A stretch of DNA of 64,000 nucleotides from Chloroflexota bacterium (GCA_011523705.1 WTGC01000106.1:1-64000); one strand, 5' to 3'. Shown: positions 46,652-57,202, counted from the stretch's first letter. The notes: generated by a model from the letters alone, not told the origin. Translations and numbers: made by a program.

Positions 46652-47835
46652 GCAAATCTGTCATTCGGTCAATCTTCGCAATCTTCTTCGCCAGGCTGGC
46701 CATCAACGTAACCAGACGATTCCCGTATCCCTTCGTTTCTCCAATCGGCGCCGCCTTTGGCGTCCCGGCAAACAGCATCCAAAATATCGTCGCGCTGAGC
46801 AACGGCGCTGGTTTGTTCAGCCCGCTCTTCGGCACGCTTTCCGAGCGCTATGGCAAGAAAACAGTCATGCTTGGCGCCCTGGTCATCATGACAGCCATGA
46901 GCCTGCTCGGCGCGCTGTTCGCCGATTACGGCGTCTTTGTCCTGGTCATGTTCGGATTCAGCGTCGGCAAGATCATCTATGACCCGACCTTTCAAGCCTA
47001 TTTAGGCGATGTCATCCATTTCAGCCGACGCGCGCGCGTCATGGGCATCGCCGAGCTCAGCTGGGCGCTGTCGCTAGTCATCGCCGCGCCGGTGGCTGGT
47101 TTCCTGCTCGATGTCAGCAGCTTGCGCGCGATCTTTGTCTTCCTCACCATCTTGCTCGGAACCAGCGCGATCGTGTTCTGGCTGCTGGTAGAACCGGCGC
47201 CAGAAAAACGGCCTCAAGACCGACTGCGCATCATGAATCCCTTGTCGGCCATGCGTGTCGTCAGCGCCCATCCGCCGGCGGTATTCGCGCTGATGTTTAC
47301 CGTCTGCCTGACCGCTTCACACGAGATCTTCTATATCAACTACGGACTTTGGATGGAAGATAGCTTCGGGCTGGTGCTGACCGCCCTGGGCGCCGTCACC
47401 ATTGTGATAGCGGCAGCCGAGGTCATCGGCGAGTTCATCGTCATCACACTCGCCGATCGCTTCGGCACCAAGCGGACTACGATGTGTGGCATGCTGATCG
47501 CCGCCGTCCTGTTTCTGATCATTCCCCATCTCTCGTTCAGCTTGCCGGCGGCGATGTTCGGCATTTTTCTGATTTTCATCAGCATCGAAGCCGCGATCGT
47601 GTCCGCCTTGCCGCTCTTCAGCGAGATTCTGCCGCACGCGCGGGCGGTCATGATGAGCGCCAACGTGGGCGCGCATTCGCTTGGGCGCGTCGCTGGCGGC
47701 GCGCTCGGCGCCGTCATCTACAAGTTCAGCGACGGCAACTTCCTTTTCATTGGACTGGTCGCCGGCGGGCTGGGCATCCTGGCCTTCCTAATTATGTTCC
47801 GTCTCGTGCCCGAGGGCGGGAGCTCGCCATCGTGA
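46648..47835 (+). CDS. MFS transporter
   Basis: 12-TM pattern; GLFSPLFGTLSERYGKKTVM and DRFGTKRTTMCG loops. Confidence 0.9.
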   Translation: MSKSVIRSIFAIFFARLAINVTRRFPYPFVSPIGAAFGVPANSIQNIVALSNGAGLFSPLFGTLSERYGKKTVMLGALVIMTAMSLLGALFADYGVFVLVMFGFSVGKIIYDPTFQAYLGDVIHFSRRARVMGIAELSWALSLVIAAPVAGFLLDVSSLRAIFVFLTILLGTSAIVFWLLVEPAPEKRPQDRLRIMNPLSAMRVVSAHPPAVFALMFTVCLTASHEIFYINYGLWMEDSFGLVLTALGAVTIVIAAAEVIGEFIVITLADRFGTKRTTMCGMLIAAVLFLIIPHLSFSLPAAMFGIFLIFISIEAAIVSALPLFSEILPHARAVMMSANVGAHSLGRVAGGALGAVIYKFSDGNFLFIGLVAGGLGILAFLIMFRLVPEGGSSPS

Positions 47836-47871
47836 GCGCCTGGCATTTCGCAACGGGCTCCAAGCCTCACC

Positions 47872-47900
47872 TTGACTGCACGCGCAGATTGCCCTAGAAT
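47872..47900 (+). promoter_or_regulatory. Sigma70-like promoter for ffh
   Basis: TTGACT - 17 nt - TAGAAT, 30 nt before the ATG. Confidence 0.65.
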
Positions 47901-47929
47901 CCTATCGCCTTGTTTCAACGAGTACTTCT

Positions 47930-49267
47930 ATGTTTGAATCCCTGAGTCAAAGACTCGACACCGCCTTTGAAGGCTTGCGCAAGGGCGGGCGCGTCAAAGA
48001 AGCCGATGTCAAAGCCGTCATGCGCGAAGTGCGAATGGCGCTGCTTGAGGCTGATGTCGCCCTGCCAATCGTTAAGGACTTTATCAAAGACGTTCGAACG
48101 CGCGCGCTTGGCGAAGAAGTGCATAAGGCGCTAAAGCCGAGCGAGCAGGTCGTCAAGATCATCCATGAAGAGATGGTGGATATGCTCGGCGAGCCGGGCC
48201 GCCTCAGCTTCAGCGGCAGCGCGCGACCGCATGTCATCATGATGGTCGGCCTGCAAGGCTCGGGCAAGACCACCAATACGGCAAAGCTGGCCCTGCACTT
48301 GCGGGCGGAAGGGCGCAAGCCGCTCATGGTCGCCGCCGACACCTATCGCCCCGCTGCCGTCGATCAATTGGTGACGCTGGCGAAACAGATCAACGTCCCC
48401 TATTACGAAGAAGGCACATCGGCGGCGCCTCCCGCCATCGTCCAGCGCGCCCTGAAGCAAGCGCGCCAAGACGACATTGATGTCGTACTCGTCGATACCG
48501 CCGGGCGCTTGCAAATTGATGAAACCCGCATGGATGAGCTGGAGGCGATCAAACGCATCGCGTCGCCGGCCGAAATCCTGCTGGTCGCCGACGCCATGAC
48601 TGGCCAGGAAGCGGTCAATATCGCGCGCGGCTTCAACGAAAGCCTCGGCATTACCGGCTTGATCTTGACCCGCGTAGACGGCGATGCCCGCGGCGGCGCC
48701 GCCCTGTCCATGAGCGCGGTGACCGGCGTGCCGATCAAGTACATGGGTACAGGCGAAAAGGTCAGCGCCGATACCTTGGAGCTATTCCATCCCGATCGCA
48801 TCGCGCAGCGGATCCTCGGCATGGGCGATATCATGTCGCTCATCGAGAAGACCGAGACGCTCTACGAAGAGGAAGAAGCTCTGCGCCTGCAAAGCAAGAT
48901 CATGAAGAATGAATTCACTTTGCAGGATTTCCTCGACCAGCTTCAGAAAATCCGCCGTATGGGACCGCTGGGCAAGGTGCTCGGGATGATTCCAGGCATG
49001 TCCAAGCTGCAAACGCAGGCCGATTTCAACGACGACGATATTGAGAAGCGCATTAAGAAGGTCGAGGCAATCATCAATTCGATGACGCCTCAAGAACGCC
49101 GCCACCCGCGCCTGCTGAAAGCGAGCCGCAAAAAGCGAATCGCTTCGGGCAGCGGCGTCGAAGTCCGTGATGTCAACGAGCTGCTCAAGCAATTCAAGCA
49201 GATGAGCCGGCTCATGAATCAACTTAGCAGAGGCAAGATGCCCAATATCCCCGGTCTCACCGCTTGA
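47930..49267 (+). CDS. ffh: Signal recognition particle protein Ffh (SRP54)
   Basis: MFESLSQRLDTAF, GLQGSGKTTNTAKLA, DTAGRLQID, GMGDIMSLIEK, M domain. Confidence 0.96.
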   Translation: MFESLSQRLDTAFEGLRKGGRVKEADVKAVMREVRMALLEADVALPIVKDFIKDVRTRALGEEVHKALKPSEQVVKIIHEEMVDMLGEPGRLSFSGSARPHVIMMVGLQGSGKTTNTAKLALHLRAEGRKPLMVAADTYRPAAVDQLVTLAKQINVPYYEEGTSAAPPAIVQRALKQARQDDIDVVLVDTAGRLQIDETRMDELEAIKRIASPAEILLVADAMTGQEAVNIARGFNESLGITGLILTRVDGDARGGAALSMSAVTGVPIKYMGTGEKVSADTLELFHPDRIAQRILGMGDIMSLIEKTETLYEEEEALRLQSKIMKNEFTLQDFLDQLQKIRRMGPLGKVLGMIPGMSKLQTQADFNDDDIEKRIKKVEAIINSMTPQERRHPRLLKASRKKRIASGSGVEVRDVNELLKQFKQMSRLMNQLSRGKMPNIPGLTA

Positions 49268-49289
49268 GCCCCGGGGCAGGAGAAGAGTT

Positions 49290-49700
49290 ATGGTTCGTAT
49301 TCGTCTACGTCGTCAAGGTCTAAAACGCCAGCCCAGCTATCGTGTGGTCGTCATCGATCAGCGGAAGGCGCGCAATGGCAGCTACTTGGAAAACATTGGC
49401 CACTACAATCCGCGCACCCGTCCGGCCACCGAAATCATCGAAGAAGAACGCGCCCTGTACTGGCTCAGCGTCGGCGCCCAGCCCAGCGACGCCGTGCGGC
49501 GTTTACTGGAGCACACCGGCACTTGGGATCGCTTCCAGCGCCTGCGCGCTGGCGAAGATCTCGAAGACCTCGTCCGGGAAGCGGAAGAGAACCGCCCCGA
49601 GCTGCCCAGCCCCAAAACCAATTATCCGGCGCCGGGCGACGGCGAGAGCAAAATCAAAGCGCGCGAAGCCGCCCGCATGGCCGCTGAAAACACCGACTAA
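49290..49700 (+). CDS. rpsP: 30S ribosomal protein S16
   Basis: MVRIRLRRQGLKRQPSYRVVVIDQRKARNGSYLENIGHYNPRT. Confidence 0.95.
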   Translation: MVRIRLRRQGLKRQPSYRVVVIDQRKARNGSYLENIGHYNPRTRPATEIIEEERALYWLSVGAQPSDAVRRLLEHTGTWDRFQRLRAGEDLEDLVREAEENRPELPSPKTNYPAPGDGESKIKAREAARMAAENTD

Positions 49701-49714
49701 GCGCAGCGATTGGA

Positions 49715-49975
49715 ATGCCTGTCATGGAAGAAGATCTGGTTCAATACATCGCTGAGAATCTGGTCAACTCGCCGGATGAGGTCAGCGTCAAACGCAAGGA
49801 GACCAGCCGCAGCCTCGTGCTTGAGCTTTCGGTAGCCCCGGACGATATGGGGCGCGTCATCGGGCGCAACGGCCGCGTCGCCAATTCGATCCGCGCACTG
49901 CTCCGCGCCATGCCATCATCCGACTCCGAACGCGGGCGCGAACGGCGCCGGCGCGTCATCCTGGAGATCGAATAA
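49715..49975 (+). CDS. khpA: KH-domain RNA-binding protein KhpA
   Basis: LVQYIAENLVNSPDEVSV...VAPDDMGRVIGRNGRVANSIRALLRA; between rpsP and rimM. Confidence 0.9.
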   Translation: MPVMEEDLVQYIAENLVNSPDEVSVKRKETSRSLVLELSVAPDDMGRVIGRNGRVANSIRALLRAMPSSDSERGRERRRRVILEIE

Positions 49976-49982
49976 CTCACCC

Positions 49983-50522
49983 GTGGCAGGCCAGCGCACG
50001 CAGCCTCCATATCTCCTCGTGGGTGAAATCCTGCGTCCGCACGGTGTGCGAGGCGAGCTTCGCATGCGCGTGCTCACCGATGATCGCGACAACTTGGTCC
50101 AACTCGATTCGGTCTATTTGGGCGAGTCGCCCGATGAGGCCGCGCCGCGTCAGTTTGCATTGCGAGGCTTGCGCTTCAACAAGCAGTATGCGCTGCTCTC
50201 CCTCGAAGGCTGCCACAGTCGAAACGACGCCGAGTTGCTCCGCGACAAAAAGGTCTTCATTCGCCTTGACCAAGCGGCGCCGCTCGAAGATGGACAGTAT
50301 TTTCTCTTTGAGCTGATCGGCCTGCGTGTCATCGCCGACCAAATGGAAATCGGCCGTGTCAGGGAAGTGCTGCAGACCGGCGCAAACGACGTTTACGTTG
50401 TCGACGGCGCGACATACGGCGAGGTGCTGATCCCGGCGCATGACGAGACGATCCTCAACATCGACTTTGATGCGGGCCTCATCACTATGGCGCTGCCGGA
50501 CGGGCTTCTGCCGCCCCGCTAA
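49983..50522 (+). CDS. rimM: Ribosome maturation factor RimM
   Basis: LVGEILRPHGVRGELRMRVLTDD...YGEVLIPAHDETILNIDFDAGLI. Confidence 0.9.
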   Translation: MAGQRTQPPYLLVGEILRPHGVRGELRMRVLTDDRDNLVQLDSVYLGESPDEAAPRQFALRGLRFNKQYALLSLEGCHSRNDAELLRDKKVFIRLDQAAPLEDGQYFLFELIGLRVIADQMEIGRVREVLQTGANDVYVVDGATYGEVLIPAHDETILNIDFDAGLITMALPDGLLPPR

Positions 50523-50577
50523 ACCAAGTACTAAACCTCTCACGCATGCCCCTGACCGCGTGCTCAACTGTGTTGGT

Positions 50578-50905
50578 GGTCAGTGTCCACGCGACGCTCG
50601 TTCTTCGCAAGCTCCCCCTCTCCCCTTGTGGGCTGAGGAGCGGACACCTTTGAGATTCGCGGCTGTCGCAAGGCTTACCTCATTCCCCGACCCCTTCCCC
50701 AGCGAGCTAGGGAAGGGGAGCACCTTCAAACAGAATGACAATTGGCACTGATTTAAGTCGAATTTGCGGTTGGAATCCCGACTCTGAAGAAGAGTCACCC
50801 TTCCCTATTTCAATGGGGAAGGGCCGGGGATGGGGTAAAATGAACATGTCGGCTCCCCCTCTCGCCTTATGGGAGAGGGGGCCGGGGGTGAGGGGTCAAG
50901 CAACG
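50578..50905. repeat. Array of palindromic intergenic repeats
   Basis: Hairpins CCCCTTCCC/GGGAAGGGG (50691-50718), CCCTTCCC/GGGAAGGG (50798-50823), CCCCCTCTC/GAGAGGGGG (50855-50881), degraded copy at 50611-50641; GGTCAGTGTCCACGCGAC at 50578-50595. Confidence 0.75.
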
Positions 50906-50987
50906 TCCCACACCCGCCAAGCGCACTTGACAAAGAAAAACACAGCGATATATGCTTTTGATGTTAACGCTTCATTGACGGACCCCT

Positions 50988-52097
50988 ATGCAAGCTCAAC
51001 CGCATCAACAATATTGGCTGGGGCTCCATCTCGTCCCCAACTTTGGCGTAGTCAGGGTTTCGCAGCTTCTGGCGCATTTTGAATCGGCTGAAGCTTTGTG
51101 GCGGGCGCCGGACGCAAGCCTGTTGCGCCTCAATCTCCCGCGAAACATGCTGCGGCAATTCTGCGATTCGCGGCGGAAAATCGATCTTCCGTTAGCGATG
51201 GAGGCTGTTGCCCGCGCCGGCGCGTCCCTGGTCACGCAGGAAGACGAAAATTATCCTGTGCTTTTGCGCCAGCTCCCGGACCGGCCGCTGCTGCTCTATG
51301 TCCGCGGTCAACTCCGAGCGGAAGACGACAAATGCCTGGCCATAGTCGGCACGCGCAAAGCCAGCAAATACGGTTGGGATGTCGCCAATCAGCTGGCGGC
51401 GGAAATCGCGCAGCAAGGCATCACCATCGTATCCGGGCTGGCGCAAGGCATCGACGCGGCCGCGCATCGAGGCGCCTTGGAAGCCGGCGGGCGCACGATC
51501 GCCATGATTGGCACCGGCATCGACCGGATTTATCCGCGTGAAAATGCGGACTTGGCGGAAGAGATTGTGGCGAATGGCGCCATCGTCAGTGAGATGCCGC
51601 CGGGCACGATGCCGCTTGCCAAGAACTTTCCGCAGCGCAACCGCCTCATCAGCGGGATGTCTCTCGGCGTTCTGGTCGCCGAAGCGCCGGCGAAAAGCGG
51701 CGCGCTCAATACCGTGTCTCACGCGCTGGATCAGGGACGTGAGGTCTTCGCCGCGCCTCACAATATTTTCAGCCTGTCCGGGCGCGGCTGCAACCAATTG
51801 ATCCAGGAAGGCGCCAAGCTCGTTGCCGATGTGCAAGACATCCTGGATGAACTGGACTTATCGCACTTCAAAGCTCAGACGCGAATCACAACGGAGCGAA
51901 TTCAACCCGCAAACGACATGGAAGATGCGATATTCGAGCAGTTGAGCGCCGACCCGATTCATGTCGATGTCATCGTCAGACTAACGCAATTGCCCACCGC
52001 CACAGTGACCAGCACCCTAACGATGCTGGAGCTAAAGGGACTTGCGGAGAGCGCCGGACCTATGCAATACTGCCGTGCGCCCGATTCGAGAAGGTAA
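50988..52097 (+). CDS. dprA: DNA-processing protein DprA
   Basis: AIVGTRKASKYGWDVANQLAAEIAQQGITIVSGLAQGIDAAAHRGAL, YPRENADLAEEI, C-terminal wHTH. Confidence 0.94.
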   Translation: MQAQPHQQYWLGLHLVPNFGVVRVSQLLAHFESAEALWRAPDASLLRLNLPRNMLRQFCDSRRKIDLPLAMEAVARAGASLVTQEDENYPVLLRQLPDRPLLLYVRGQLRAEDDKCLAIVGTRKASKYGWDVANQLAAEIAQQGITIVSGLAQGIDAAAHRGALEAGGRTIAMIGTGIDRIYPRENADLAEEIVANGAIVSEMPPGTMPLAKNFPQRNRLISGMSLGVLVAEAPAKSGALNTVSHALDQGREVFAAPHNIFSLSGRGCNQLIQEGAKLVADVQDILDELDLSHFKAQTRITTERIQPANDMEDAIFEQLSADPIHVDVIVRLTQLPTATVTSTLTMLELKGLAESAGPMQYCRAPDSRR

Positions 52098-52108
52098 ATG
52101 CCGACAAG

Positions 52109-53194
52109 ATGAATCACTACTACGCCCTGATCGCGGCTGGCGGGCATGGCACAAGGCTCTGGCCCATGAGCCGCGCACGCCTGCCAAAGCAGATGCTGCC
52201 ACTGATCGACGACCACTCGATGTTCCGCACCAGCGTAGAACGCATCGGTACGTTGTTCTCGCCCGAAGATATCTTCGTCGTCACCGGCCGTGAACTGGCG
52301 CCGGAGCTGCAAAAGGAAGTCGGCCAAATTCCGCCCGATAATTTCATCATTGAACCCTATGCCAAGAATACCGCGCCCGCCCTCGCCCTCGCCCTCAGCT
52401 ATATCCAAAAGCGCGACCCGGAAGCCACGGTCGCCATCCTGCCCGCCGATCATCATATCGTGCAGCGGGAGAAATTCTGTCGCGTTCTCGAAGCCGCTTG
52501 GCAAATCGCGCAAGAGGGCCAGATCGTCACCCTGGGCATCTCGCCCTCGCATCCCGCCACCGGTTTCGGCTACATACAGCAGGGAGGCGCCCTCACCGAA
52601 GTCGACGGATTCCAGGTCTATCATTCGCGCCGCTTCACCGAAAAGCCGGACATCGTTCGCGCGACGCAGTTCCTCGCTTCCGGTCAATACAGTTGGAATT
52701 CCGGCATGTTCATCTGGCGCGTCGACCGGGCGATGCGAGACTTTGAGCGCTACCAGCCCGCGATCTTCGCCATGTGTTCATACCTGCAATCGGCTACTGA
52801 CGCGCCCGATTACGCTGAGAAACTGAACGACATCTGGGACACCATGCCCAGTCTGTCGATTGACTTCGCCATCATGGAAAAAGCCGACAATATCGCCGTC
52901 ATCCCAAACGATATCGGCTGGAGCGACGTCGGCAATTGGACTTCGCTCTATGACATTCTGCCGCAAGACAATTTCGGCAACTGCATCAAAGGCGACGCCA
53001 GCGAAATTCGCGTCATCCTCGACACGCGCGGAACGCTGGTATTGAGCGACCGACTGACGGTGGCAATCGGCGTCGAAGATATCGTCGTCGTCGATACCGA
53101 TGACGCCCTGCTCATCTGCCACAAAGATCGCACGCAAGATGTCAAGCAGGTGGTCGACTACCTGCGCGAAAATGGAAACGAAGAATATCTCTAA
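52109..53194 (+). CDS. manC: Mannose-1-phosphate guanylyltransferase
   Basis: AAGGHGTRLWPMSRARLPKQMLPL, NTAPALALAL, FTEKPD, WNSGMFIWR. Confidence 0.92.
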   Translation: MNHYYALIAAGGHGTRLWPMSRARLPKQMLPLIDDHSMFRTSVERIGTLFSPEDIFVVTGRELAPELQKEVGQIPPDNFIIEPYAKNTAPALALALSYIQKRDPEATVAILPADHHIVQREKFCRVLEAAWQIAQEGQIVTLGISPSHPATGFGYIQQGGALTEVDGFQVYHSRRFTEKPDIVRATQFLASGQYSWNSGMFIWRVDRAMRDFERYQPAIFAMCSYLQSATDAPDYAEKLNDIWDTMPSLSIDFAIMEKADNIAVIPNDIGWSDVGNWTSLYDILPQDNFGNCIKGDASEIRVILDTRGTLVLSDRLTVAIGVEDIVVVDTDDALLICHKDRTQDVKQVVDYLRENGNEEYL

Positions 53195-53224
53195 TCGTCG
53201 TACACTCACTCTCGAGGAAGGGAT

Positions 53225-55654
53225 ATGACTGAAAACAATGTCGAAGCGTTTCAGGCTTATTGCGTGAAATGCAGAACAAAACGAGATATGGGCGCTGCTG
53301 AGCCTGTGTACACCAAGACAGGCACACCCGGCACGCGCGGACAGTGCGCCGAATGTGGCACAAAGCTCTTCAGGATGGGCGCGACCGCCGCCCACGACAG
53401 CATCCCTAAGCCCGATAAGATAGAGCGCCCGAAACGAAAAAAGTCCAAACGCAAAGCCAAGCCGAAATCCAAAGCGAAGTCGCGCTCGAAGTCGATTGCC
53501 AAGCTCAAGAACGTCGGCAAGCTGGTCATCGTCGAGTCGCCAGCCAAAGCGCGCAGCATCGGCGGTTACCTTGGCGACGGCTACACGGTCATGTCGTCAT
53601 TGGGCCACGTGCGCGATCTGCTGAAGAGCCGGCTGTCAGTTGACGTCGAGCAAGATTTCGAACCGGAGTATCGCGTACCCAACGACAAACGCGCGATTGT
53701 AAAGGAATTGAAAGCAGCCGCTGAAGGCGCCGACGAAATCTTCCTCGCCACCGATCCCGACCGCGAAGGCGAAGCGATCGCCTGGCATTTGGTAGCCGCA
53801 GCCGAAATGCCGCAGTCGAATGTCAAGCGGGTCGTCTTCCATGAAATCACCGATGGCGCCGTCGCCGATGCCTTCGCGCAGCCGCGTCAAATCAATTTGG
53901 ACCTGGTCAACGCGCAGCAGGCGCGGCGCATCCTGGACCGCTTGGTCGGCTATCAGGTCTCCCAACTGCTCTGGTCGAAAGTGCGTGGCGGTCTCTCCGC
54001 CGGCCGCGTTCAAAGCATCGCCTTGCGTCTGGTGGTCGAGCGCGAAAAAGAAATCGAAGCGCATGTGCCAGTCGAGTATTGGACCATCCAAGCCGATTTG
54101 GCGAAGCGAACCAATGGCAGCGACTCGTCCAACTTCCGCTCGCGCCTCGCCAAAATCTCCGGCGTCAACGTGACTTTCAACGCGAAGGGCGAAAAGCCGC
54201 CGATTCTGGATAGCGAATCGACGGTCAAACCGCATGTCGATATCTTGCGCCAGAGCCAATATGTGGTCGACAAGATCAAACGGGGCACGAGCCAAAGCCG
54301 GCCCGCCGCGCCCTTCACCACCAGCACCCTGCAGCAAGCCGCTTCCAGCCGCCGCGGATTCAGCGCCCGCCGTACCATGCAACTCGCGCAACAGCTCTAC
54401 GAGGGCATCGATATCGGCCAAGGCAACCCGGTCGGCCTCATCACCTATATGCGCACCGACAGCGTCCAGGTCTCCAAAGGGGCGGTCGCCGAGGCGCGGA
54501 CATACATCGGGAAACAGCACGGCAAGGCGTACGTGCCCAAGAAACCGCCGGTCTACAAAACCAGGTCAAAAGGCGCGCAGGAAGCGCATGAAGCTATTCG
54601 CCCCACCAGCGTCATGCGCAGTCCCAGCTCGATGGCGGCCTTCCTCAACCGTCCGCAACTGCAGTTATACACCATGATCTGGCAGCGATTCGTCGCCAGC
54701 CAGATGTCGCCCGCCATCTTTGACACGCTCAGCATCGAGGTCAAAGCGGGACGGAAACCCGATGACATGCCCTATCTATTCCGAGCTTCCGGGCGCAAAT
54801 TGAAATTCGCCGGACATCTCGCCGCCTATGGCAATGACGACCCGCGCGTCCGCCAGGCCCGCGACGACCAGAATCAATCTTTTCCTGATCTGGAAGCGGG
54901 CGAAACGCTTGACCGTCGAAAAATTCTGCCGGAACAGCATTTTACGCAGCCGCCTTCGCGTTACACCGAGGCGACGCTAATCAAGCAATTGGAAGACAAA
55001 GGCATCGGCCGGCCCAGCACTTACGCCCCCACCGTCAGCGTCATTCAAACCCGCGATTACGTGACGCAGACCGATCGCCGCTTGCATCCCACCAAGATTG
55101 GCACGATCGTCAGCGATCTGCTGTCTGAATACTTCGACGTAGAGATGGATTACGATTTCACCGCCAATATGGAAGACCAGCTTGACGAGGTCTCCCAAGG
55201 CAAATCTGATTGGCGGCCCATGCTCGATGAATTCTACGGCCCCTTTTCCGAGCGTCTCAACTCAGCGCGCGACAAGATGCCAAGGCAAAACATCGTCGAG
55301 AAAGTCGGCCGCCGCTGCCCCAGTTGCGAAAACGGTGACCTGGTCATCAAGCACTCGCGCTACGGGAAATTCATCGGCTGTTCCAATTATCCGGATTGCA
55401 AGCACACCGAACGCTACCTCGAGCGAATGGGTTTGCTCTGTCCCCAGTGCGGCGAGCAAGATCATGGCGAAATCGTCCAGCAGCGCAGCCGCAAGGGCCG
55501 AACCTTCTATGGCTGCAGCCGCTACCCCGATTGCGACTACACCGTGTGGCGGCTTCCGCGAGACCTGAAGAAGCTGGAAGAGCAATCGCCGACCGATTCT
55601 GCCCCTGAACAGCACTCTGCAAACCAAGCCGCGGAAGAAAACGCCGTATTCTAA
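53225..55654 (+). CDS. topA: DNA topoisomerase I with N-terminal DUF5679-like zinc ribbon
   Basis: [11 protein letters not shown]...[62 protein letters not shown]; two C-terminal C4 zinc fingers. Confidence 0.95.
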   Translation: MTENNVEAFQAYCVKCRTKRDMGAAEPVYTKTGTPGTRGQCAECGTKLFRMGATAAHDSIPKPDKIERPKRKKSKRKAKPKSKAKSRSKSIAKLKNVGKLVIVESPAKARSIGGYLGDGYTVMSSLGHVRDLLKSRLSVDVEQDFEPEYRVPNDKRAIVKELKAAAEGADEIFLATDPDREGEAIAWHLVAAAEMPQSNVKRVVFHEITDGAVADAFAQPRQINLDLVNAQQARRILDRLVGYQVSQLLWSKVRGGLSAGRVQSIALRLVVEREKEIEAHVPVEYWTIQADLAKRTNGSDSSNFRSRLAKISGVNVTFNAKGEKPPILDSESTVKPHVDILRQSQYVVDKIKRGTSQSRPAAPFTTSTLQQAASSRRGFSARRTMQLAQQLYEGIDIGQGNPVGLITYMRTDSVQVSKGAVAEARTYIGKQHGKAYVPKKPPVYKTRSKGAQEAHEAIRPTSVMRSPSSMAAFLNRPQLQLYTMIWQRFVASQMSPAIFDTLSIEVKAGRKPDDMPYLFRASGRKLKFAGHLAAYGNDDPRVRQARDDQNQSFPDLEAGETLDRRKILPEQHFTQPPSRYTEATLIKQLEDKGIGRPSTYAPTVSVIQTRDYVTQTDRRLHPTKIGTIVSDLLSEYFDVEMDYDFTANMEDQLDEVSQGKSDWRPMLDEFYGPFSERLNSARDKMPRQNIVEKVGRRCPSCENGDLVIKHSRYGKFIGCSNYPDCKHTERYLERMGLLCPQCGEQDHGEIVQQRSRKGRTFYGCSRYPDCDYTVWRLPRDLKKLEEQSPTDSAPEQHSANQAAEENAVF

Positions 55655-55796
55655 GGCTGCCGCCGTCTCGCTTTGCGCCGATTCTGAACTGTGACTATAC
55701 TGAACATCGTTGGCGCGCGACGCCCCCTTCGCGCACCGCTTCTTGTCGTGATTTCTCAGTTGCACTGAGACACTTGGACTCGAAAGGTTGCTGCTA

Positions 55797-57167
55797 ATGA
55801 GTCTTCAAGGTCACCAATCGGATCGCGCGCAGACCGCCTCGCCATCGGCCGGCGCGCTCAGTCTTGCGAATCCGCGGATTCAAAAGCTGGTTGAATCGGG
55901 CCCCAAGCGCGGGACCATTCTCCTTGTCCTGATCGGCATGATAGTCGGGATGGTCACCGCCTATGTCATCATTCCGACAGAATTTACCGGCGCCTCTCCC
56001 CGCCACATGAGCCAGCAAGCGATTGGACAGTGGGTGCGCATGGTCGCCGTCGGGCACTCGCAGGACGTGCACTATGACGACAACAACGCGCTGCTGTTCT
56101 TGCAGCAAATCCCAGAGCCGCAACGCTTCGTGGAAGGCTTGGCCGGCAGCGCCACCGTCCCGGCCGCCGAACGAGCCGCGCTGGAAGCGCTGACTGAAAT
56201 CAACGGATACGACGATTTAGTCGGAACGCTTGCGCCGCAAGACCCCGGGATTGCCCTGAGCACTTTGCAGATTGTGCTGGCGCTTGCTGCTGTGGCTGTC
56301 GTCGTTCCCCTCCTGACCATCGCCGGGCGAACGATTTATCCCGGGCAAGAGCAGGCAGATGAAGGCGCGGGAACGGTATCCCGAACCAGTTCACAGGTGT
56401 CACCATCATCGGCGGCTGCTCCGCAGCAATTTCAATCCTACAGCGAGGCAGCGCCCGTCACGCATTGGGGCGAAGACGAAACGGAAAAGAGCGGCAACCT
56501 GCATCCTCAATTTGGCGCGCCAGTCATGCGCGCGGTATCAACCTATGTGAAGGGGCAGAACTATGACGACTCCTTCGCGATTGAAATGGGTCCGGAACAA
56601 GGCAATCAGTTTCTCGGCGAATGCGGCATATCTGTCGCCACACGCGTGGGCAACGAGCTGCAATCGGTCGAATTTTGGGGCTTCGACATGGCATCGCAGG
56701 AGACCTTGACCAAAGTCTTCGCGGCGCCAGCGGCATTGAGCGATCCGGCGCTTGTTGCAGCCGTTGCCAACCGCGTCAAAGACCCGACAACCGATATCAT
56801 CGCCGCTGAACCCGGCGCCCGGATGATAGTCGACAGCAGCGCAATTCAGATCCAGGCTGAAGTCAAATCCGTGCTCTGCAATTACGGCGGCGGCACGCCA
56901 AGCAGCGGGATTGAGACCTTGCAGATCGAGCTGCTGGCTTGGCATAAACAGAATCAGGGCGCGTCCGTGCCGGCCGAGGGCTATCCGGCGCCGGTCCACT
57001 CGCCATTCAACGAATATGCTGACCTCCAAATCACACCGCCTTCGCAAGCGGCATCGCCAGCGCCACCACCACCGGCCGGGGGCGCGGCATCGGCGCCAGC
57101 CACGCGCCCGGAAGACGAAGAGGAAGATCCCTTCGGCGGCACCGGCAATTTCATGCCCTACTCCTAG
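55797..57167 (+). CDS. Conserved-looking membrane protein of unknown function (ORF track start 55788)
   Basis: Two TM helices (GTILLVLIGMIVGMVTAYVII; LQIVLALAAVAVVVPLLTI) and a soluble ~150-aa domain. Confidence 0.65.
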   Translation: MSLQGHQSDRAQTASPSAGALSLANPRIQKLVESGPKRGTILLVLIGMIVGMVTAYVIIPTEFTGASPRHMSQQAIGQWVRMVAVGHSQDVHYDDNNALLFLQQIPEPQRFVEGLAGSATVPAAERAALEALTEINGYDDLVGTLAPQDPGIALSTLQIVLALAAVAVVVPLLTIAGRTIYPGQEQADEGAGTVSRTSSQVSPSSAAAPQQFQSYSEAAPVTHWGEDETEKSGNLHPQFGAPVMRAVSTYVKGQNYDDSFAIEMGPEQGNQFLGECGISVATRVGNELQSVEFWGFDMASQETLTKVFAAPAALSDPALVAAVANRVKDPTTDIIAAEPGARMIVDSSAIQIQAEVKSVLCNYGGGTPSSGIETLQIELLAWHKQNQGASVPAEGYPAPVHSPFNEYADLQITPPSQAASPAPPPPAGGAASAPATRPEDEEEDPFGGTGNFMPYS

Positions 57168-57169
57168 AA

Positions 57170-57202
57170 AAAAGCGAGCCCCATCCAGTGCGATGGGGCT
57201 CG
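57170..57202 (-). terminator. Intrinsic terminator oriented for the minus-strand greA operon
   Basis: Minus strand CGAGCCCCATC-GCACTG-GATGGGGCTCG-CTTTTTTCTAG; 11-bp perfect stem plus T run. Confidence 0.75.

Noticed and set aside
57170-57202. Hairpin as terminator for the plus-strand gene 55797-57167
   Set aside because: The T run is on the minus-strand side; the plus side continues GTGAATTGG, so it is assigned to the minus-strand greA operon.
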